Of a DNA stretch of 64,000 nucleotides, positions 35,601 to 47,649 are shown one piece after another (the first letter of the stretch is position 1; every line of letters starts with the position of its first letter). The stretch lies in assembly GCF_026212465.1 (NCBI RefSeq), contig NC_080059.1, positions 8,944,811 to 9,008,810 on the forward strand, in the 5' to 3' direction. A program made the translations under genes and the position numbers. The notes under the pieces were generated by a model. The model did not search any database. It was given only the letters and a program-made list of their open reading frames with translations, and had not been told where the DNA came from. The stretch is from Amaranthus tricolor (taxonomy: Eukaryota > Streptophyta > Magnoliopsida > Caryophyllales > Amaranthaceae).

Positions 35601-36218
35601 GTTATGATGGTTCCGGCTTGTACGAAAGCCGGGATTGAAGGATTTCCTACTTGGATTATAAATGACGAGGTAAGTCTAATATTGTTAGCAAGTAGTTTTC
35701 AATCAGAAGATTCGTTTCGCACCAAGTTTCATGTTTCAGTTGTTCTCCTTTCTCGTATTCTCGGATAGTTGATACATCTTTTCTTCACCGTGAGCTTTGT
35801 GATTAGCTAGCAACATTTTCATGCATTTTTTTCTCTTTTACACTGTTGGGATTGGAGGGATATGGAGGGTTGCATTTCTCTCGTTTGGATATTAATTGGA
35901 AAGGTAGGGAAATGGAGGGAAAGGAATTTGAAGGAGGAACTCCCTCACATTTCAAACAAAAGAAATTCTTCCAATATTGAAAAGTTTTGAAAGGAAAACA
36001 TATCAATCTTCCCACCTTTTCCTTTTCTGTCCCTCCCCTCAGCTTTCTTCCTTTTCTTCCAAAAATCTTATCCGAACATAATGTTAGAGAAGTTTGGCCT
36101 TCCTTCAATAAAGCATAACTATGCATTTATTTTTCAGGTCTTTAGCGGAGAGAAGACACTAGAAGAGCTAGCGGAGATATCTGGTTTTGGTAACGACTCT
36201 GTAAATCAACCTAACTAA
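29699..36218 (+). CDS. LTO1: LTO1: thylakoid VKOR-thioredoxin thiol-disulfide oxidoreductase
   Basis: Exons 29699-30092, 33613-33869, 33944-34056, 34846-34993, 35532-35669 and 36138-36218 give 376 aa, the length I recall for Arabidopsis LTO1; all phases close. The Ser-rich N-terminus (about 1-60) looks like a plastid transit peptide; ATG also occurs at codon 2. The VKOR domain has the loop pair C112/C119 (FCAVGGGSC), membrane helices in exons 2 and 3, and the active-site CSYC (198-201). The C-terminal lumenal thioredoxin-like domain has WCSHC (C296/C299), C319, C334 and the cis-Pro-type stretch GIEGFPTW. All six redox cysteines typical of the family are present. In plants LTO1 oxidises lumenal thiols such as those of PsbO for photosystem II assembly (family knowledge). 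Intron 1 (3.5 kb) is a transposon sink. Confidence 0.96.
30290..30574 (-). mobile_element. LTR-like fragment in LTO1 intron 1
   Basis: On the minus strand from 30574 the sequence reads TGTTGGAAATACTTCAAGG, then catcccacatc, the usual start of many plant LTRs. Just upstream on that strand is a short A-rich purine stretch (acaaaagg). It extends into gagcccaca repeats toward 30290. I did not find the other LTR or a target duplication, so the boundaries are approximate. Confidence 0.42.
31476..32118. mobile_element. hAT-type non-autonomous element in LTO1 intron 1 (family 1, copy A)
   Basis: A perfect 8-bp duplication, cctttgac, lies at 31468-31475 and 32119-32126. The ends are CTATGCTACTTGGACTCG and, read inward from the right, CTATGTTACTTGCTCTTGGG. 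The same termini occur at 47252-47427. It contains no transposase; length 643 bp. Confidence 0.8.
32722..33016 (+). pseudogene. Frameshifted C-terminal protein fragment of unknown origin
   Basis: Frame 1 from ATG at 32722 reads about 46 residues (MESSNMPSEIQYLNQLAIWD, then FWPNVSHDDS) before a stop. A +1 shift near its end continues into a second frame rich in Asn, Ser and His, including NMNSYGFGQSSYNF and ending HHHSFWW at a stop (33014-33016). The Asn/Ser-rich style resembles a plant transcription-factor tail, but I cannot name the family. It sits inside LTO1 intron 1 with no other exons nearby, so a captured or retroposed gene piece is likely. Confidence 0.35.
34290..34425. mobile_element. 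Diverged hAT MITE (family 2, copy A) in LTO1 intron 3
   Basis: It carries cacgtgattcactaattta, then gaatcgcgaatc, ggtcggttttgggctatttt and gagcgaatcg, then cacatgactcactaattta. The central ggtcgg..ttgggctatt..ga/gcgaatcg string matches, in reverse orientation, the cleaner element at 62786-62913. Ends and target duplication are not preserved. Confidence 0.55.
35860..36095. mobile_element. MITE remnant (Harbinger-like) in LTO1 intron 5
   Basis: Left gtttggatattaattggaaa and right, read inward, gttcggataagatttttgga are inverted. The right end (ttccaaaaatcttatccgaa) is shared with a sequence near 60860-60880 in the DnaJ gene. The boundaries are approximate and the target duplication was not resolved. 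Confidence 0.45.
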
Positions 36219-38634
36219 CGCTGTGGCTTCCCAAGTTTTTGGGCCTTGGAGACGACAAAATTCCGGCTGTGACGCATGTGATATATGTGCACTTGTTTGG
36301 CGTCCAGTATCTAACCCTCATTTTTTTGGGTTAAGGCTTCCAACATTTAACAAAGCTATAGCTACCCCTTTCTATGTATTATTTTTAAGAGCAGTTCAAT
36401 GAGTGTGAGCTGTTTATGAAGAAGTCGTTATTTGTTGTATAGGGGTGTTCAGCGTGAAAAGTGAACTGGAACAGAAAAACAAACAAATTGGGAGGGGTAA
36501 GTGTCATTGTTATGTGTTTGGTTTAACTATGAAATGTAGACAGTAAGTTTTGTTTTTCTTTGTTGTTTGGTATATGTATAGCCTATAGGGAGTTAAATTT
36601 TCAATTCAGAGAATAGCCCTTAAAATATATTATGTGGGTTATAATATGGGACGGGCAAACTTTCAATACCCTACCCATATCCTATTCGAGACTTGATAGT
36701 CAGGTCTTAGGTTGTCGTTAAATTTTTTAGGACCTTTCCAGGCAGAAAAGTCGTTAAACACCTTAAATTCTTCCTAATGGCTAGCATTAGTAGTAAACAA
36801 GGGATTGTATACACATAGATGATATTTCTTTGTAATTAGTCAAGTGTTTAAGAGGTAACATATGTTTTGAGTTGATAATTAATTTGTTGATTACATGGGT
36901 CAATGCAGACAAGAAAAAACAAATAAATAATTAACTAAATCTAGGGCTTCAAGCTAATATATCAACAAGATAGGGAATTACTAGGGTAAATATGCAATTA
37001 CCTTCATTGTCCCAATTTCAGTGACAAAGATAAGTTATCTTGAATATAAGTCATAGCTTTCTCAACTTGATTTTATGCCATAACCACAAACTTAATATCA
37101 AACACCACTCACAATCAAGCATGTATTCGAAGAATATTCAAAAACAGGACACAAATGGCCCAAGGTTCGTCTTTTAGGATTCGCAAAGGGGCTCTCGTAT
37201 AGTTTTCGGGGTTCCAGGCCTCCAAACAAGCAATTTGGACAATGATTTTGCTATGACTTGATATTTAGGGATAATGGTTTACGAAGGGGTAATTAGGTAA
37301 TTATACTATTAGGAGTAAATTGGGAAATAAGTTAGTTTTAAGTGGTAGTTTTCTTATAAATAAGAGGAATTAAAAGCTCATTAGTATCAAGAATATTGCT
37401 AAGAAAATTGTGAGTGAGTTTATACTCATTTTAGGAGACCTTAAGCTTCTCGAATTGCTTGATTTAGCTTTTGTTATTTTGTAATCTTCCTTTAATCATC
37501 AATTTTATAGTATAATCTCTCTTTTTGCCCTTTTAATCTTTCAATTCTAATTTTACTATTTTAATGAATTAATCGGTTCATAGCAGATTTAAGAACACAC
37601 CAACATCATTATGTGAGATTGACCAAGGATGGCTATCGAGGGAGAATTGGCACACCTTTTTGGATTAAACTTTCCTCCTCCATCACCCATGCTTCTTGGC
37701 TCCAAGTCATAAAGTTCTTAACCACCATCTAAGGTTCACAGCTAGTCATAATCACACTAACAAAACTCTAATCATTCCCTAATCATACTAATGTGCCATT
37801 TAAGCCCTTAACTCTAGAAACTAAAACTCACAAAACATGAACTCAAACACTAATAAGCATGATCATGAACTTCAATCTAAAATTCTTCACTAATATTTTA
37901 ATTCTAAAATTTATCGACTTTTTAAAGATTATTATAAGACACTTGTTTACACTTCATTTCACTTACTTTAAACTTAACATTTTATATATCAATATTCTTG
38001 TGAATAGTTTAGTAGATCATGTTTAACAAAGAAAATAAATTTTTAGTTAGTTTTCGACAAAATAAAAGACCAATTTTTGTCGATAGATTTTGTCAAAAAA
38101 ATTTATACCATATAGTTTATGGGAAACAAATCTATATTGTGTAGTTTTTTTACAAAAAGTCAATTTAATATAGATAGTTTATGAAAATTTTTTCAATTTA
38201 AATAATATTTATATCTATGCCATAAGAGAACAACTGGTCTTTTGAGAGACGTATTTTAAGCCCAGTCCATTAAAAATTAATGTCTATTTACTGTATTTTT
38301 AATGTCTATTTACATTATCCGTAATGCTTATTTATCGTATTTTTAATGCCTAATTTTAATATAATAAATTGGTCCAATTAGAATATATCACGATAATTTG
38401 TGATAAGAGAATACTAATATTTGTACTGGTTAAACATTTGCAAATATTTATAATATGCAATTTTTTGTATAGGTATGAGACCATGCTAATTGCGTGCCTA
38501 ATTTTTTATACCCTTCCGCCTTCCGCCTTCCGCCTTCCGCCTTCAGCCATTGACGCGCATTTCACAGCTTGGTTCTCACTTTTGATTTTTGGAAGTTTGA
38601 TTTGTTCGTCAACTGCTTAATTTCATTGTAGAAG
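36219..38634. other. Spacer between LTO1 and AMSH1
   Basis: The LTO1 3' UTR is at the left. The AMSH1 5' region is at the right, where ttcattgtag|aag just before the ATG could be a 5'-UTR splice acceptor. No coding sequence is recognised; short repeats such as atgtctattta lie near 38280-38345. Confidence 0.5.
38512..38547 (+). repeat. CCTTCCG heptamer tandem repeat upstream of AMSH1
   Basis: Roughly five copies of a CCGCCTT/CCTTCCG heptamer lie about 90-120 bases before the AMSH1 ATG, making a pyrimidine-rich tract in or next to the probable 5' UTR. Confidence 0.85.
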
Positions 38635-41600
38635 ATGAGGCCTCCTTCGTGTATCGACATTGCTGCTAATGCTCAGAAACTCGATGTTGATAATCGGATT
38701 TCTCTGCGTATCTACTACAGGATTGCGTACAATATACTGAGACAGGTAATTTCATTTGTACTCGTAATTTGATTTTTTATTTTTTATTTTGTAATTTAGT
38801 TGATGAATTGTGGATAGTTGGATTGAAATTAATTGACTACTTGAGTTTGATTTTGTAGTTGTTTTACGATCTTAGAGTAGTATCCAGATGCTTGATTTTA
38901 AGTTAGTTGTGAGTTAAAGGCTTATAGCTTGCGAAAGATTTTGTTTCTAAGGGTGCAAAATTGTATTATACATCCGTAAAAGTAATTTCGCTAAAGCTTC
39001 ATTTGGTTGTTTATATGGCGGTTAATTCAGGATACTAGAACACTCACCTCTTCATGTGTATCATGTATGCTTAAGCAACTCGGCTACATATGATACACAC
39101 TTCTATATTAATAGGGTGGCCTAGGTGGGTGTGTGCTTAGATTTCCCCCTTGTTGTAATAGAAAGGTAGATTAAATTGGCAATCCCTTGAATCTTTTAGG
39201 TTGTTCTTCAAGAGGCAGGTTGCAATCATGCTGCTATCATCGTAACCATGTTCTTCTTACTAAGTCAACCACATTAATTTGATAAGCTATCTGATTTATC
39301 CATCCTAGGATTGTTACTTTTGATTTCTAAACTTTGATGTCAAAATATGATGTTTTCAAGGGTTGAAGATTGAATTTTACTTTGTACCGAAAATGTGTTG
39401 TGGTACCCCCTTTAGATATTAACTGGAATCGGTTTTTTAACTTCTAGGTTATCAAAATTGAATAATGAAAAAGTTATTTAAGTTCTGATGATATGGCTCC
39501 TTTATTGTTGATTAAGTATGCCAAGGTTTTAGTTTGTTTTTAGTTTTAGTGATTTCTAGTCGCTTGTTTTTTTCCTATACTTTCCTATTTTTATGCGTGT
39601 TGTCCTGCTTTTTTTATAGCGTTTTGCCTATGTTAAATCTTCAGGCTGCTATCTTCCGGAATGAGAGCAACATTATAGACCTCTATGTTATGCTCCTGAG
39701 GTTTTCAAGGTGAGTAAAATTGTTCCTGTTGTTTCAATAGGTAATACGTAGAATCAACCAATTTTATGTGATGGAAGCTTCTAAATGAGAATTTTATTTT
39801 TAGGGAGAAGTAGTTAATTTCAGGGATTTGTGTTTATTTTCATATCTTACTTGACAGCCCTAAATATATCAAAAAGCATCCTGTTTGTCGGCTCTATCAA
39901 ACCCGCTGTAAAGGGCAGGGTAGTTACACAAAATGCCGTTGAGATATTATTCTGTCAATGAATCTCTGAGGTTCACATATTGCCTCTTGGATCACATCTG
40001 CTTTATATGTTTATATATTCTTCCTTGTTTGATTATTTTGTGCCTATCCTGTTTGATTAATTTCATATATTTTGGCGTTATATCAGTTTGGTATCTGAGA
40101 CTATCCCAAGCCATAGAGAATATGCAGCATCTCCACAGAGCAAAAAGAGTTCTTTGAAAAAGGTGATAAAAGATTTAGAACTTTGTACTTTGCTATATGT
40201 TGTCAATTCACAATTTGTGTAGGTTGAGAAGAAGCCTTAAATTTGTTAAAGTTCTTCAATATTTTTCTGTTATTTTTATTTGTGTTTTATTTTTGTTTTC
40301 ATTTATACTGTTTGCAGCAATTGCTAATTGCCTTAAATGAATTGGAGGCTCTGAAGCCAACCGTTAAGCAAAAGGTTGATCAACTAGAAAAAACACCCGT
40401 GCACGAAGTTATTGGACAGAATTATAATGCTCACGCAATTGAAAATCATTCTATGAGTTCTTCTGTGCAATATCCCATCAAATCACAAGTCCTATCCAAT
40501 AATCAAATAGTTAAGGTACATTTTTGCTTTTATCATTTTTGTGGAGAAGTAACTGGTTTGTAAAGAATTACCGGTAGATTCTGGTGTTAGTAATATCTGT
40601 TTTACACATGTTCTTTCATTGGTTGTGTTGTTTAAGGCATCACAGAATTTTCCTGATGGTGCTTATGGAGGTTCAATTTCTCATCAGAAAGTTCATATGA
40701 TTCCTGTAGAAGAGAGATTCAAAAGATTGTAAGTCTTAGCGTGATACATTTTACTGTATCTATTTGGCTCTATAGTTTGACCAAATATAATGATTGGATA
40801 TGTTGAATGATTACCCCAAATTGGGATTAAGGCTTGACATTGCTTACCTCATTTTGTTGTTTTGTTGTATATGCTTAATGTATATGATTATCAATTATCT
40901 TAAAGCAACAAATCAAAAATGTAGAGTATAAGAAAAGCTTTTCTTGTTTATTGCTAATATCATTGTTCTTTCTTCTTGTGTACAACATGTGTTGTGAGTC
41001 TTGACCCATACATCACTCTCTATCCCGAGTAAGTGTTCCATTCGTAGAATTCTGTAAATGTAGCTTTTTGTTTATTCTCAATATGTTGACCTTTTTTTTC
41101 CAGTGAGGTGTAGTTACTCTGATGGATACATCTGCTCAATAGATGCTTAGCATAAGAATTGGTGCATGTTAAAGTTTTGCTTAACAAGAACGCCATCTTC
41201 TCTTATTTCGTACTTGAGTTTTACCTTTGACTCTATTGATGCTTATACAGGTCTGTTGCCCTTCCTCGTCCGACAGAGGAATCACTTTTGAGGCATTCAA
41301 TTTTGGGACCAAATGGGCTTTACAGACAGTGGCAACCGCCTGTCTCTGATAAAGGGGTACAGGGCTGTAGTATCAGATTTTGTTGCTATTTGTGAAAAGT
41401 TCTACTGATTTAGCTCTATTTATGTAGGTTCGTTACCCCAGTGATATTGACATTGCTCCTGTTGAGATTCCAAGGTTAGGCCTGACATGTTTTATTTGTG
41501 TAATTTATCATCTAAAAATGCTATGAGATTCTGTTAGCTATGTCAATCGTGTGTTCTTATTGTTGTTCCTGGTGACTTTTCACAAGAAAAAAGCTTGCCA

Positions 41601-43185
41601 AGTCTAGGCAAGGTGCACGATGCTCCTCAGGAGCCATACCTAGCCAAGTCACAAAATTGAAGCTTCAGTGAATGCTTCTTTCTCCTCTCAACTACCCCCA
41701 TTCAACATCTTGAATTGTACCTTCACCTTTATAATATAGCATATACCTTTGTTGAACACACTATGATTTGAACCCGTGCAGTTATGCATCTTGGTGCAGA
41801 TTGCATCATTTTTTGTTGTCTTGTTCTTTTATCTTTGATTCCATTGTTTATTATTTGTCCAATCATCTGTTTTGATAAGCAGGCTCCAACAGGTCATGAC
41901 TATTGAAAATGGAGTAGATGCTACAAAAGATGATAATACCTTAACTTGTGGAAAACCTAAGCTGCAACCTATACTTGAACCTAGTAGCGATAGTCAGAAG
42001 CCACATGATGGCATGCAGCCAATGATTACATTTGATACATCTGATGTCTCTGATACCGTTATTATTAAGCAACCTAGTCCACCATCCGTACTTGCAGAGG
42101 TGCTAGACCTAATACCTACTGAGCCAATCCTAGTATCTGAAAAGCAAGATACAGTCGATACTCCGTTGAAGGATAATTTAGTCAAACCCGAATCTCCAAT
42201 GGAGCTGCACATAGTAAGAACTTAAGCTGCTTTTTAATTCAAATTTTTTTTTCTGGTTTAGAATTTTTGTTTGACTTCCCATTATGAACTTTTAGCCATA
42301 AGCCATTGTGGTATGTTACACTTTGATTCTAGAGAAGCTAGTTGATACAGAAATTGTTATGATTCAAGACTTTTTTAATTCCTGACTGATCCCTTATCAC
42401 CGTTGCTATTAGATATGACCCTTGAATTGCAATCCAGGTTTTGATCTATTTGCTACTATTATGAAGATATCGATAGTGAAAATCTCCCTCAATGAATTCC
42501 CAAAAGTGGGTGTTTTGAGTTTGCATTAAATTTTTTTGGAGGGGGCTCTTTTCACCTTCTATTTTCTGGGTCCTACTCAAACATTTAAGTGAAACCCGGG
42601 ATGACTATTGTGTACTAGTATGGTTTCTGACTCTTTCTTCGCAGGCTAGTCGAGTTAGAAGTCTCATCCATCTGTTCTCATTAATTTGTTTGTTGATGGC
42701 ATATGGGGAATGTGCTTAGGTTTTGAGAGAGAGAGAGGGGGTTGTTGCAGTAGATAGTAAAGGGAGAGGTCTAACAGAGAGGAGTGCAAAGAATTTTGTT
42801 AGGTACAATTATGGAATTAAAATAGAGGTTCTGTATAAAAATGGCCGAATTTTTTTTTTTATGGGTACAAAGGATGGTATGGTTTTTTCAGTGTAATTAA
42901 TGTTTCCCTTGTTTGCTTCTTTAATTCTCATGGTCTCATCCTGTACTTTCCTTGTCTTTGGAACCAAGTAAGATACATGAGAAAAAACTTGTAATGAGCA
43001 ATGGGTATGCAGCCTAAGCAAACTCAAAACAAATTAATATAGGGTGGTATATTCACATGTTTGTGCTCTAGTACCTGATTAAATTTCTATATGATCTACA
43101 ATATTTTTATAGAAAATGAACACAATAAAATATAGTTTTGATGTCTCGCAATAATATGAAATATTTTACATTTTGGAAAAATTTG

Positions 43186-43253
<68 letters not shown>

Positions 43254-43635
43254 GGTCAAGTTCCAGTGAAAACTAAGCTTATATGAGAACCGTGAGAACC
43301 AATCTCTCCGATAAAAATGTGTTACTTTTTCACAGAAAAGATGTTACTTTTGCACAAATAAATGTTACTTTTGTTTTTAAAAAAATTTGGTACTTTTTAG
43401 CAAAAAAGTGTTACTTTCAGAAAAAAATATAAATACAAAGTAACACGTTTTTTTCGAAAAGTAACACTGTAAAAAGTAACACCTTTGTGAGTTTTTTTTC
43501 AGAATTTTTTTCTTAAAGTAAAACTTATTTGCCAAAAAGTATCATTTTTTTTGTTCATAAAAAAGTAACACTTTATTGTCAGGCAGATTGGTTCTCACGG
43601 TTCTCATATAAGGATGGTTCTCACTTGAATTTCTT

Positions 43636-43680
<45 letters not shown>

Positions 43681-44079
43681 GAAAAAGTTCAAGCGAGAAC
43701 CATCCTTATATGAGAACCGTGAGAACCAATCTGCCTGACAATAAAGTGTTACTTTTTCACTAAAAAGGTGTTACTTTAGGCAAAAGAGTGTTACTTTTTT
43801 TGAAAAAAAAGGTGATACTTTTAGGAAAATAAGTGTTGCTTTAAGAAAAAAATTCTGAAAAAAACTCACAAAAAGGTGTTACTTTTCGAAAAAAATGTGT
43901 AACTTTGTATTTATTTTTGTTGAAAGTAACACTTTTTTGCTAAAAAGTATTAGATTTTTTAACAACAAAAGTAACACTTTTTTTACAAAAGTAACACCTT
44001 TTCTGTGAAAAAGTAACATTTTTATCGGAGAGATTAGTTCTCACGGTTCTCATATAAGCTTGGTTCTCACTGGAACTTG

Positions 44080-44120
<41 letters not shown>

Positions 44121-44164
44121 ATATTTGTACAGACCTGGACTTTTGAATAAACACTGTGGGAGGA

Positions 44165-44261
<97 letters not shown>

Positions 44262-47200
44262 TATAAAACAATATTTGTACAGACCTGGTCTTTTGAATAA
44301 ACACTGTGGGAGGAAACTATGTATAGAAGTTTGGACTAGCTATTATCATGGTTGCTTGCTTCTGCACTCTCGCGTATGTTTATATGGAGGTACAAAGGAA
44401 AAAAATCTCGCAGATGTGGAACATGAAATGTTTAAGCTGTTTTCAACAAATTGTCATTATTTTCTGATTAATCTGTTATATGCTGTTGACAGTCCACAAA
44501 TTTGATGGATACATTTTTGAGACTGGCCAAATCTAACACTAAGAAAAATCTGGAGACATGTGGCGTCCTTGCTGGTTCTCTTGTAAGTTCTGAAACTGTT
44601 ATTTCTTACATGCTGGTTGGGAGCATCTTAACATTATTGTCATTCTTTTTATGAAGAACAACAGGAAATTTTACATCACGGCTTTAATAATTCCAAAGCA
44701 GGAATCAACATCAGATACTGTAAGTTGATGGATTCATATCTAACTTATAGGTGCATTGCTGACTGATTCATTTGGAATTTTATGTTTTTATTTGTCTTTG
44801 TTTGATTTATCTTCTTTGTTCTCGTGACCAGTGTCAAACAACAAATGAGGAGGAGATATTTGAAGTGCAGGACAAACGATCTCTTTTCCCACTGGGATGG
44901 ATTCATGTAATTATGAACTTGTGATTGTAATGCTTTAGATGTTATATGTTGATTACTGAGTTGTACTGTTGGATATTGCATGTTTTGTGCCATTGTGAGT
45001 GCTTCTGTATGTTGATCCATCTTTTTTTTGTTTCATACCCCCTTTTTGAGGTTTGAATCTAGATTTGCTTTATGCACATGAGAAACAGAACATATATATA
45101 TCAATTGTTTCTTCCATATTGCTGCAAGAATTCCCTTGATTGGTTAGGTCTGCACTTAAAATGACATGCTATGATTCTGAAATTAGGTAATGACTAATTT
45201 TTAAACCTTTCTTTTGATCATCTGGTAAAATCTTTGAGTTGCTAGTAGGATACAGACTGGAATTCACTTCCAACTTGCTGCACTTTTAAAAACGTCATTT
45301 TAATCTCTTTAAAGGTGAAATCCATGTAGCATTTGTTGTACATAATTTTTATTAGACATGGTCTAAATGCTTCTTATTTATAAGGCTCAATAAATCACTT
45401 TTGCTTCTTATTTATATGAAGCTATAGATAATGATTGCAATCAAGGGTACCAAAAACAACCACTTTGTTGTTACAAGGATAAGGTTGTGTATATCCAATC
45501 CCCAAACCCGCTGACACGGGAGCCACTTGCATTGGGGTAGTGGCATGTTCTTGTACAAGCTTGATGCTTCACAGTTATGTTTGTAGTTCTTATCACAAAT
45601 TTTTGTCACCCTTTTCTGTTTTTGGTGTTGGATTTAAGTCTCAACAATGTCATATCAAGGAATTTAATATTTCTGTTCATCTCCAAAATATTGCAATAGT
45701 TATATCTGAGCTGCAAAATATTGACCTTGAATATGTTTTTTGCATGTGGTTTTTCTAAATGTCCAAATTGGTCTTTAATACTTTCTCTGTTTTTTGCTAA
45801 CTAAAACATTCTTGTGGAAATAAAATTTTGGGGTTATTTGACATTTATATTCACGTTCACATTTCACATTCTGTTGGGATCACTTTTCTCTCATCTAATG
45901 TCATATTACCAGTCCAATTGTTCACTCTTCTATTTCATAATTTGTGTACCACCAAGAAATGATACACTTAAAACAAAGAAGTGTTTGAGAGTTCATAATA
46001 AACTAATATCTATCTATTAAATGGTGTTATTGCCAGACTCATCCTACCCAATCTTGTTTCATGTCGTCTGTTGACCTTCACACGCACTACTCCTACCAGG
46101 TACATGCTTCTTATTCTTGTGCTTTTATTTAATAATTCCTTGCTTGATCTAGTTGGTTTAGTTTTTTTGTTTGTTTGTTTGTTTGTTTGATCTAGTTGGT
46201 TTAGTTTTTTGTTTGTTTGTTTGTTTGTTCGTTTGTTTTTTGTTTGATCTAGTTGGTTTTATGATGCGGCTTTGTTCATTTTACTATTAACACCCTTTTT
46301 CTAGCCTTATTAGCCTTCATCTGATCTAAATGTTCCTTCCTTGAATTTGAGATCTTATTGGTTATAATTTTATCGTATATGGGCTTGGATTATGAGTTGA
46401 CCTTGCCATTACCTAAACTTAATTTAATTCTGAATTGAACTTGGTAGCTTTTTTGAACTTATTGACTCTTTATATGAATATAAATCAACTTGTGTTTCCA
46501 TATCCATCTTATTGGCCCTTTTTTTCTTGAACCTAATTCTTTAATGGTAAATAGAAGAGTGTAAGAGATCATCACAGCTGTATCCTGTATCTAGTTTTGA
46601 TTTGACTCTGAATTGTTTTTCGCCCAGTTAATTAGGGCATTTTTACAGGTGTCGGTGGTCTACGTGAAAAACAAGTGATAAACCCATAATTATGGACTTG
46701 GGATCAATGTTACACAGAATGGGTTACAATAGAAATGGGATGTTGAAATAGGAAACACGGAACACTACCTGAAAGTCTCCTGGAACAATGGGTACTAAGG
46801 GATAATTTTTTATAAAATAAATAGTATTGGAGTAAAGTTCTAGAGTAAAGGGACCAAGTTTTGGGAACACGGAATAGTGGATAGTCTTTCCTGGTTTCTA
46901 TTCCCATGACAAAAGTTACTTAGTGTACTTAAAAAGTTCTGATGAAATGCATTGATTAGTAGACCTAAGGTGACGATATCAATGATGAATGTGCTGTTTT
47001 CCAAGAAAGTGTTGAATGAATTAGAAACTCAAACACCTTCATACTTCTCCTGCATACTTGGTTTGAATTGGTTGAAGTGGAATTGGTTCGCTACTGCTCT
47101 CTAGTTATGTTGGAGAACCTTCTATTGGTTTCCCTAAGAGGTTATGCTTTTGTTCCCTGTACTCTTTTAACTCGCCTTCTGGTTCTGTCAAACCCTTTTT

Positions 47201-47583
47201 AGGAATTGAAAACTCCCCCCGTAGACTCTTCTTGTTGGCATATGTATCTACCTATGTTACTCGGTCTCTTCATTTTGCTTCACGTAACCATGTCTAATCC
47301 TTGATGCTTGGATATTGATATGGCACTTAGACACTTTATTTTAGACATCAAAATTAATATTTAGACGTATCCGACACTTGGACACGTACCAGTATCCAAC
47401 ATCAGTAATCGAGTCCAAGTAACATAGGTATCTACAATCTGAATGTCTTCATTATATTTTTCTGGATAGTTTTTCCAGTTTGGAGCTTTTTGTAAAGAAT
47501 GAAAATCAGCTGTCAAGAGATTGAGAAAAAATCCTGACTCAGCAATTTTTCTCTATAAGCAGTTGATTTCAGTTCATTCCAAA

Positions 47584-47649
<66 letters not shown>

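Noticed and set aside
44077..44505. 142-residue frame rich in Tyr-Ile
   Set aside because: It is produced by TA microsatellites and a 56-bp duplication in AMSH1 intron 8. Only its last 13 bases overlap exon 9.
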